A DNA stretch of 64,000 nt from CAZGAQ01 sp964523405 (GTDB lineage Bacteria > Planctomycetota > Phycisphaerae > UBA1845 > Fen-1342), in NCBI GenBank assembly GCA_964523405.1, contig CAZGAQ010000007.1:1-64000 (forward strand). The letters are read 5' to 3'. The notes under the pieces are model-generated. The model ran no database searches. It saw nothing but the letters and a program-made list of their open reading frames with translations, and had not been told where the DNA came from. Shown here one piece after another: positions 58,246 through 64,000 of this stretch. Positions within the stretch are counted from its first letter, which is position 1; the number at the start of each line of letters is the position of its first letter. Made by a program: the position numbers and the translations under genes.

Positions 58246-59277
58246 TTAGGCGCTCTTGGCTTTCGCCCCACCTTTGCGGCCGGTCTTGGCGGACCGTTTG
58301 GCTTTGGGCCGTGCCGCCGCCGTGCCGGCCTTCGCCGCCTTCGGCTTGGCGCGCCGCGGCGCTGCCGCCCCGGGCGCCCGCGCCGGCTTGGGCGGTTTCG
58401 TCTTGCTCCTGGCAGGCGGCGCCTTCGCGGGACTGGAGCCCGGCGGTGCGGCCTTCAGCGTCGGCCCCGCCTTGCGTTTCTTGGGCGGCACCGGCTCGAT
58501 CAGCACCGGCTCCTCCTCCCCGAGAAACTCGGCCTCGGGCAGCTCCTCGTCGTCGAGCGCGTCCGGACCTTCCAGCCCGCCGGTCATCGAGATCATCTGC
58601 AGCATGTTGCGCGCGCTGCGGTCGGGCGGGACGCTCAGAATGCGTTCCACTTCGCCCTTGCGAACCGCGCCGCCGAGCTCGTTCCAGGCGTGCTTACGGA
58701 ACAGGCACACGAACTCGACCGCGTCGTCCTCGTCGACGTGGCGCTCGAGGAACTGCTGCGCCTCCTCCAGGGAGCACTTGCTGCTGACGATCTCTTCGCG
58801 CCGCGCCAGGGCCCACATGGCCTCGTCGAGCGGAATCGCGTGCTGCCCCAACCCGAACAGCCGCACGCGCGCCCGCGTGTAGGCCTCCAGCCCATCGATC
58901 TTGTCCAGGTAGGCCGCGATCTCGCGCTTCGGCAGGCCCGCCACGCGCTCCAGGGACACCGTGTGCTCGGTCGCGAAGATCGCGTTCAGCGCGCGCGACA
59001 TATCCTCGCACTTGAGGCGCGCGTCCGGGAAATCCCCCAGGATGTCCGTCAGCTCGATCGGCGGGATCACGCGCAGTTCGTTGAAGTCGACCACCACGCT
59101 CCGCAGCCGGTCGAGACCCTCGGCGGCCTTCGCTTCCGGCGTGTTGCGCGACAGGATCCCGAGCATCATATGCGTGATCGGATCGCCTGCCGGCGGACGC
59201 ACCAGCTTCCCCATCTGGCTCCGCAGCGAGCTGAACAGCGATTTCAGGCGCTTAGCGCACTCGGTCGCACCCCTCAT
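58246..59277 (-). CDS. Degenerate HhH-GPD (endonuclease III-like) protein with histone H1-like tail
   Basis: The 343-residue protein has an N-terminal HhH-GPD-like helical domain (about 25-215). After the helix-hairpin-helix region KIDGLEAYTRARVRLFGLG (126-144), the catalytic Lys of the usual GVGRKTA is missing; LDEAM (150-154) still has the Asp of VDTHV. The four Cys of the endonuclease III Fe-S cluster are absent. An acidic linker (about 236-262) leads to a Lys/Ala/Pro-rich tail (263-343) like histone H1 or bacterial Hc proteins. It is probably a DNA-binding, non-glycosylase protein. It follows rbfA by three bases; an internal ATG 22 codons in is an alternative start. Confidence 0.72.
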   Translation of the reverse strand: MRGATECAKRLKSLFSSLRSQMGKLVRPPAGDPITHMMLGILSRNTPEAKAAEGLDRLRSVVVDFNELRVIPPIELTDILGDFPDARLKCEDMSRALNAIFATEHTVSLERVAGLPKREIAAYLDKIDGLEAYTRARVRLFGLGQHAIPLDEAMWALARREEIVSSKCSLEEAQQFLERHVDEDDAVEFVCLFRKHAWNELGGAVRKGEVERILSVPPDRSARNMLQMISMTGGLEGPDALDDEELPEAEFLGEEEPVLIEPVPPKKRKAGPTLKAAPPGSSPAKAPPARSKTKPPKPARAPGAAAPRRAKPKAAKAGTAAARPKAKRSAKTGRKGGAKAKSA

Positions 59278-59280
59278 CGT

Positions 59281-59739
59281 TCAGGTATCCTCCCGGGCGC
59301 CCTCGTCGCCCGCCGCCGCGCCATCCCCCGCCGTGGCTTCCGGTGCCGCTGCCGCGTCCGGCGCATCCGCGTCGGTCCCCGCGGGGCGCGACTGAGCCAT
59401 GACCTCGTCGATCAACTGCACCGTTTCGAACCCGCGCCGCAGCGAGTCGTCCAGCCGGAAATCCAGGGTGGGCGTCTTCCGTAGCGTCAGCTCCTGCCCC
59501 AACAGATAGCGGAGATGTCCCGCCGAGCTGCGCAGCGCCTGCAGGCACAGGTCCCGTTTCTTCTCCGGCGCATACACGCTCACATACACCTTCGCCAGCG
59601 CGAAGTCCGGGCTCACTTCCACACGCGTGATGGACGTGATCGCCGGAATGCGCGGATCGTTGAGGCTCGTTTGCAGCGCCTCAGCCAGAATCGTCCGGAT
59701 CAGGCTGGCGACTCGTTCTGTTCTGCGGGTTGGATTCAT
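59281..59739 (-). CDS. rbfA: Ribosome-binding factor A
   Basis: RbfA helps 16S rRNA 5' end maturation in the 30S subunit. The 152 residues include MNPTRRTERVASLIRTILAEAL, a KH-like fold with ITRVEVSPDFALAKVYVSVY, and LRKTPTLDFRLDDSLRRG. An Ala/Asp/Gly-rich tail of about 30 residues follows. The start is ATG 59739. It lies between the DUF503 gene (40-base gap) and the HhH-like gene. Confidence 0.93.
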   Translation of the reverse strand: MNPTRRTERVASLIRTILAEALQTSLNDPRIPAITSITRVEVSPDFALAKVYVSVYAPEKKRDLCLQALRSSAGHLRYLLGQELTLRKTPTLDFRLDDSLRRGFETVQLIDEVMAQSRPAGTDADAPDAAAAPEATAGDGAAAGDEGAREDT

Positions 59740-59779
59740 GCGTTCCAGGCGGTGATCCCGGGCCCGCGACGCCCGGAGC

Positions 59780-60061
59780 TCACAGCAGCTCAATGTCATA
59801 GTCCAGCAGGGACGCGTGCGGATACACCCGCAGTTCGTCCACGATCTTCCCGAGGGCGCTCTCCACAAAACGCGCCTCGTTCGCGACCAGCGCCATGCCC
59901 AGCGTGGCCGCCTGGCGATGGTCCAAGTCGTCGACCTCCGCCACCGAGACATTGTGCCGCGCCGCCAGCCGGTCCTTCAGACTCCGGGTCACACGCCGCT
60001 TGTCCTTCAGCGACAGTGCCTCGAAGATCGCCAGCCGCACCCGCAGCACACCGACAATCAT
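59780..60061 (-). CDS. ylxP: DUF503 (YlxP-like) protein
   Basis: This is a 93-residue DUF503 protein: MIVGVLRVRLAIFEALSLKDKRRVTRSLKDRL and the conserved HNVSVAEV followed by LGMALV. It is a small conserved protein between infB and rbfA in many bacteria (ylxP), probably linked to ribosome assembly. The start is ATG 60061, 27 bases after the infB stop. Confidence 0.92.
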   Translation of the reverse strand: MIVGVLRVRLAIFEALSLKDKRRVTRSLKDRLAARHNVSVAEVDDLDHRQAATLGMALVANEARFVESALGKIVDELRVYPHASLLDYDIELL

Positions 60062-60088
60062 AGGCCAATCCGTCGGCCGCCCGCCCGG

Positions 60089-62893
60089 CTACAGCTCCTG
60101 CGCCACTTCCACCAGCTCGTAGCTCTGAATCACGTCGCCCGGCTTGATGTCGTCGTAATTGTCGATCTTGATGCCGCATTCCAGCCCGGCCCGCACCTCG
60201 CGCGCGTCGTCCTTGAAGCGCTTGAGCGACCCGATCGTGCCGTGCTCCAGGATGATCCGCCCGTCGCGCACCAGCCGCACCTTGTGGTTGCGGTTGACCA
60301 GCCCATCCGTCACGTAGCAACCCGCAATCGTGCCCACGCGCGACACGTTGAAGACCTGCCGCACCTCGACCGTCCCGCGGGCCTCTTCACGCCGCGTCGG
60401 CTCCAGCAGACCCGCCAACGCCTTGTGCAGATCGTCCAGCATCTCGTAGATCACGCGGTAAACGCGAATCTCCACGCCGAGCTGCTCCGCGAGCTGCCGC
60501 GCGCTGTTCTCCGCCACCACGTGGAAACCGATGATCAGCGCCCCCGACGCCTTCGCCAGTTGCACGTCCGAATCCGTAATTGCCCCGACGCCCGTCTGCA
60601 GAATGTTCAGCCGGGCCTTGTTCGCCGGGAAAGCCTCCAGCGACTTGCGCAGCACTTCCACGGAGCCCTGCACGTCCGCCCTGATGATCACCGCCAGCTC
60701 GGGCACTTCGGCCGCCGTGGCGCCGGCCATCAGGGCTTCCAGCGTCTTCGGCTTTACCGTCGTATCCAGCGCGGCCTGCCGCCGCTGATTCAGCACTTCC
60801 TCGGCGATGTCCTTGGCCCGCGCCAGGTTGTCCACGACAAACAGCGTGTCGCCCGCCGAAGGCAGCTCATCTAGCCCGGCCACTTCCACCGGCGTGCCCG
60901 GACCCGCCGCCTTCAGCCCCTGCCCGCGGTCATCCGTGAGCGCCCGCACGCGCCCGGCGCCCGGTCCGCACACGATGATCTGGCCCAGGGCCAGCGTGCC
61001 TTCGCGCACCAGCACCTGCGCCACGACGCCGTGCCCCTCGCGCACCTGCGCCTCGATCACCGTCGCCCGCGCCGGCACATCCGGGTCGGCCTTGAGCTCC
61101 ATCAGCTCGCTCAGTGTGCTCAGGTGCGCCACCAGCTCGTCGATGCCCTGCTTCGTCGTCGCGCTCGTCTTGATCACGTCCGTCGTCCCGCCCCATTCCG
61201 ACGGCGTCAGGCCCTGCTCGGCAAGCTGTGCGTAGATGCGGTTCAGATCCACGCCCGGCAGGTCGATCTTGTTCAGTGCTACCACGATCGCCACGCCGGC
61301 CGCCTTCGCGTGGTTGATGGCCTCAATCGTCTGCGGCATCACGCCGTCATCGGCTGCCACCACGAGCACAACCACATCCGTCAGGTTCGCCCCGCGGGCG
61401 CGCATGGCCGTGAACGCCTGATGCCCCGGCGTGTCGACGAAAGCCACATGCCAGTCGCCCTTGTCGATCCGGTACGCGCCGATGTGCTGGGTAATGCCGC
61501 CGGCCTCGCCCGCCGCGACATGCGCGCTGCGGATCGCATCCAGCAGCGAGGTCTTGCCGTGATCGACGTGCCCCAGCATCGCCACGACCGGCGGGCGTGG
61601 TTGCAGATTCTGGCGCTCGCGCCCGGCGAACTCGTCCTGCAGGCGCTCGTAGGCGGTCTTGGCCTTCGCCACGGTCAGCGGAATGCCCAGCTCGAGCGCC
61701 ACAATCTCCGCCTGCTCCGCGTCAATGGACTGGTTGATCGTCCAGAGCCGCCCTGTCTGCTCCAGCAGCTTCTTGGAGACCACCATGAACGGCGCTCCGA
61801 CCGCCGCACAGAACTCCTTCAGGGTAATCGGCGTTGTGATGGCGACAGGGTCCTTTCGCGTCGTCTGAACCGCCCCCGGTTGCGTGGCCTGCCGCCGCCG
61901 CTCGGCCGCGCGCCGATCCCGCAGCCCATGCCCGGTCACGCTGGCCAGCCGCTCCTTGCGCTCCAACAGGTCCTGGTCGCGCCACTCCCGGACGCGCTGG
62001 TCGACCTCCGTCGGATTTGTCCCGTGCCGCCGCGGACTGCGCGACCGCGCCCGCGCACTCTCTTCCTCGGTCTGTTTGCGACCCTTCGCTCCGCGCCCGC
62101 GCCGCGCCGCGCCGGCTTCCGTGCTCGGCGCCGTCGGCGCCCCCACCGGCCCGCGGGCCGCAATCGTCCCCACCCGCGGCCGCGGCGTACGCGTCGGTTC
62201 CGGCGCCTCCACGCGCACCACGCGCGGACCCTGCAGTGCGGCCGGACGCGGCACAACCTGCGGACCGGCCGGCAGCACCGGCGCGGGCGGCGGTGCGGCG
62301 ACCACCGGCGGGACCGGCGGCGGTATCTGCGGCGCAGCCGTTTCGGCCGGCACGCTGGGCGGTGGCTCAGTCGGCGGTGTCGGCGCAACGGGCGCGACCA
62401 CCGCCGGCTCCACGACCGCGGCCGGGGCCAGCGTCTCTGGAGTCTCCACGACCGGCGCGGCCGATTCCGGCTCGGTGATCACGGGCGCGGCACTCTGGGC
62501 AACCACGATCTCGGGCATCGGCTCAGCCGGCCCGGGCAGCCCTTCGTCCGGCGCTGCCTCTTCGGGTTCCGCAACCGCCGTCTCGCCGCCCTCGATTTCT
62601 GCGCAGGTGGCTTCCACTCCGACCGCTTCCTGTTCGCCGGCCGTCTCTTCCGTCATTCGCTTGCGGCGCCGCTGTCCGCGGACCTTTTCGACGTCCACGC
62701 GGTCGGCCACTTCCACCGACGTCACGTCCACGCCCACGCTGAACCACTCCCGGATCGACTCGGCCAGACCGACCGAGATCGCAGCCATGTGGTTCTTGAG
62801 CTCGATCCCTTCCGCCCGACACTTGTCGAGGACGACCTTGCTCGGAACCCCAAGCTCTTTGGCCAGAGAGTGGACTCGCAGCGTCGTGGCCAC
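60089..62893 (-). CDS. infB: Translation initiation factor IF-2
   Basis: IF-2 is the GTPase that delivers initiator tRNA to the 30S subunit. I prefer GTG 62893, six bases after GGAG, because VATTLRVHSLAKELGV is the usual IF2_N start; an ATG at 63010 would add 39 atypical residues that overlap a hairpin. The protein is then 934 residues. It has IF2_N domains, a long Pro/Ala/Glu-rich low-complexity linker, and the G domain with GHVDHGKTSLLD (G1), DTPGH (G3) and NKIDLP (G4). Domains II, III and C2 follow, ending VIQSYELVEVAQEL. It heads the infB-ylxP-rbfA operon. Confidence 0.95.
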   Translation of the reverse strand: MATTLRVHSLAKELGVPSKVVLDKCRAEGIELKNHMAAISVGLAESIREWFSVGVDVTSVEVADRVDVEKVRGQRRRKRMTEETAGEQEAVGVEATCAEIEGGETAVAEPEEAAPDEGLPGPAEPMPEIVVAQSAAPVITEPESAAPVVETPETLAPAAVVEPAVVAPVAPTPPTEPPPSVPAETAAPQIPPPVPPVVAAPPPAPVLPAGPQVVPRPAALQGPRVVRVEAPEPTRTPRPRVGTIAARGPVGAPTAPSTEAGAARRGRGAKGRKQTEEESARARSRSPRRHGTNPTEVDQRVREWRDQDLLERKERLASVTGHGLRDRRAAERRRQATQPGAVQTTRKDPVAITTPITLKEFCAAVGAPFMVVSKKLLEQTGRLWTINQSIDAEQAEIVALELGIPLTVAKAKTAYERLQDEFAGRERQNLQPRPPVVAMLGHVDHGKTSLLDAIRSAHVAAGEAGGITQHIGAYRIDKGDWHVAFVDTPGHQAFTAMRARGANLTDVVVLVVAADDGVMPQTIEAINHAKAAGVAIVVALNKIDLPGVDLNRIYAQLAEQGLTPSEWGGTTDVIKTSATTKQGIDELVAHLSTLSELMELKADPDVPARATVIEAQVREGHGVVAQVLVREGTLALGQIIVCGPGAGRVRALTDDRGQGLKAAGPGTPVEVAGLDELPSAGDTLFVVDNLARAKDIAEEVLNQRRQAALDTTVKPKTLEALMAGATAAEVPELAVIIRADVQGSVEVLRKSLEAFPANKARLNILQTGVGAITDSDVQLAKASGALIIGFHVVAENSARQLAEQLGVEIRVYRVIYEMLDDLHKALAGLLEPTRREEARGTVEVRQVFNVSRVGTIAGCYVTDGLVNRNHKVRLVRDGRIILEHGTIGSLKRFKDDAREVRAGLECGIKIDNYDDIKPGDVIQSYELVEVAQEL

Positions 62894-63496
62894 TGAGATC
62901 TCCAACAAGACCGAATAAACGGACACTCCCCGGCGTCGTCCGGGGAGACGAATCTCACGCAGCCCCACAGGGCTCACATTCTTCCGATCAGATGCCATAC
63001 GCTCGTTCATGGCGTTACCGCCCCTTCCCCCGCCGGGACCGCCCTACGAACGTGGGCGACACCCGACCGAGCGACCGTTGGCATCTGGTTTTAGCGCTCC
63101 ATAACATATCGCGCAGTTGAAAGTTACGCCACCTGTCCACGCACGAATCTGCTAAGAATTCTCGCGCTCACCGACCGGCCGGGCGTTCGCCGGCGAGCGG
63201 TACCCGGCCGAATCCGTGCCGCCGCCCACCACGGTTCCGCCGGCGGTTTGCGGGAGCGGCGCAAGTCTCCCCGCAGGCCAGTTTGCGCGCACGGCGTAAC
63301 CGCTCCCCAGGCTGAGCCGATTGGGTAATTCGGACCGATTACAGCGTTGACAGCGCGCCAGCCTAGCAGTAGTTTTGTTGAGTTCTGGGACGTACGCAGG
63401 ATGCTGGCGGGGGAGCAGGGCGTCGTTTCGGGCTGCGCGCCGTACCTAACGTCCTAGTACGAAAAAACTTGGCAGCGATCGGTCGCCGAGGGTGCA
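62894..63496. other. Intergenic region between infB and the glycosyltransferase
   Basis: The divergent region holds the infB leader with a perfect inverted repeat (CTCCCCGG 62926-62933, CCGGGGAG 62940-62947). A TTGACA at 63347-63352 reads on the plus strand with only a weak -10-like TAGTTT 17 bases later, and would give a leader of more than 100 bases. The stretch 63180-63300 is GC-rich and featureless. No RNA gene is evident. Confidence 0.4.
62926..62947. other. Perfect 8-bp inverted repeat in the infB leader
   Basis: CTCCCCGG and CCGGGGAG are separated by CGTCGT. No T-run follows on either strand, so it is not an intrinsic terminator. It lies about 33-54 bases upstream of the preferred GTG start of infB and could act at the mRNA level. 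Confidence 0.4.
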
Positions 63497-64000
63497 ATGA
63501 GAATCTTCATGTTGGGCTGGGAGTTTCCGCCCTTCATCAGCGGTGGATTGGGCACGGCCTGCTTCGGACTGACGCGCGGCCTGGACCGCTGCGGCGTCGA
63601 AGTCCTGTTCGTGCTGCCGCGGCCGGTCGCGCAAGCCGCCAGCCACGTCCGCATCATCTCGCCCGCCAGCCCGACCGCCCACTTGGAGACCGACGACGAA
63701 CTCGACCCCCTCGCCGAAGTCGAAGGCCTGTTCAAGCACACGAAGTTCCGTACCCTGACCGCGGCGCTGCGGCCCTACGCCCGTCCCCAGGACCCCACCG
63801 CGCTTGCCGAGGGCGTCGCCACGCGCGGTGCCGCGGGTACTCGCTCCGCGGTCCGACGTCCCGGCGGCGCGACCGCGCTTGGCCAGCCCAGTGCCCCCAC
63901 TTTCGCCGGTCCCGGCAACGACTACGCCGGCGACATGTTCGTCGAGATTGAACGCTACGCGTTGCTGGCCCGGCGTCTCGCGCGCCATGAGCAGTTCGAC
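63497..64000 (+). CDS. Glycogen/starch-synthase-like glycosyltransferase (cut by window edge)
   Basis: The frame opens at ATG 63497 with a short GAGGG upstream and runs 168 codons to the edge. The N-terminus MRIFMLGWEFPPFISGGLGTAC matches the ADP-glucose-binding KxGGL-type loop of GT5-like transferases. The following LTRGLDRCGVEVLFVLP is the first beta-alpha unit. A Pro/Ala/Arg-rich insertion (about residues 95-140) precedes DYAGDMFVEIERYALLARRLA. These belong to the glycogen synthase/GT4 glycosyltransferase group common in planctomycetes. The C-terminal half is outside the window, so the donor sugar cannot be judged. Confidence 0.8.
   Translation, partial: MRIFMLGWEFPPFISGGLGTACFGLTRGLDRCGVEVLFVLPRPVAQAASHVRIISPASPTAHLETDDELDPLAEVEGLFKHTKFRTLTAALRPYARPQDPTALAEGVATRGAAGTRSAVRRPGGATALGQPSAPTFAGPGNDYAGDMFVEIERYALLARRLARHEQFD

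Noticed and set aside
55433..58249. A 938-codon plus-strand frame opposite the large TPR gene
   Set aside because: It is rich in Arg, Gln, Leu and Pro, has no signal or motif, and mirrors the TPR coding frame.

Overview
The window is a GC-rich bacterial chromosome segment with no rRNA, tRNA, CRISPR or insertion sequence that I can see. It most likely comes from a planctomycete, probably a Phycisphaerae-like lineage. Three things point there. A large secreted C25-type peptidase carries tandem GACC...DG.C cysteine repeats followed by a dockerin-like GDANCDG tail. A GreA factor carries a ~580-residue N-terminal extension of the kind known from Chlamydia, a relative in the PVC superphylum. Several secreted TPR proteins are present. 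The lineage call is inference from gene style, not from a marker-gene tree.

Layout. 0-12 kb: a truncated mutS2, a secreted TPR protein, a tiny secreted protein, two tandem flagellin genes each closed by its own terminator, trpC, a CPBP membrane protease, guaB with a probably leaderless promoter, a lipoprotein, a zinc-ribbon/TPR membrane protein and a HELGH membrane peptidase. 12-24 kb: a NhaD/CitMHS-type antiporter behind the long GreA, then spmA-spmB-dacB, a D-aminoacylase-like amidohydrolase and a GH172 (DUF2961) secreted enzyme. 23-31 kb: a seven-gene operon for a membrane-bound complex related to group 4 [NiFe] hydrogenases (hyfB, C, E, F, G, I order). Its large subunit lacks the nickel-binding cysteines, and its first gene is an HTH-EIIA (PtsN-like) regulator with a clear promoter and a palindrome inside the promoter spacer. 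31-35 kb: the C25 peptidase and nadC.

35-49 kb: an exopolysaccharide region with a WecA/MraY-type initiating transferase, an asparagine-synthetase-like amidotransferase, three GT4-type and one GT2 glycosyltransferase, a PaaK-like adenylating enzyme, a CapA protein, a hexapeptide acyltransferase and an XrtA-type polysaccharide deacetylase. 48-53 kb: a chemotaxis block transcribed fapA-cheX-cheR-cheD-cheB. 53-58 kb: an arabinose-5-phosphate-isomerase-like gene coupled to a 1247-residue secreted TPR protein. 58-63 kb: the translation operon infB-ylxP(DUF503)-rbfA followed by a degenerate HhH-GPD protein with a histone-H1-like tail. The right edge cuts a glycogen/starch-synthase-like glycosyltransferase.

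Functionally the window mixes housekeeping (GuaB, NadC, TrpC, IF-2, RbfA), motility and chemotaxis, surface polysaccharide assembly, and one energy-converting complex. The complex, its fused regulator and the HhH/H1-like protein are the parts most worth follow-up.
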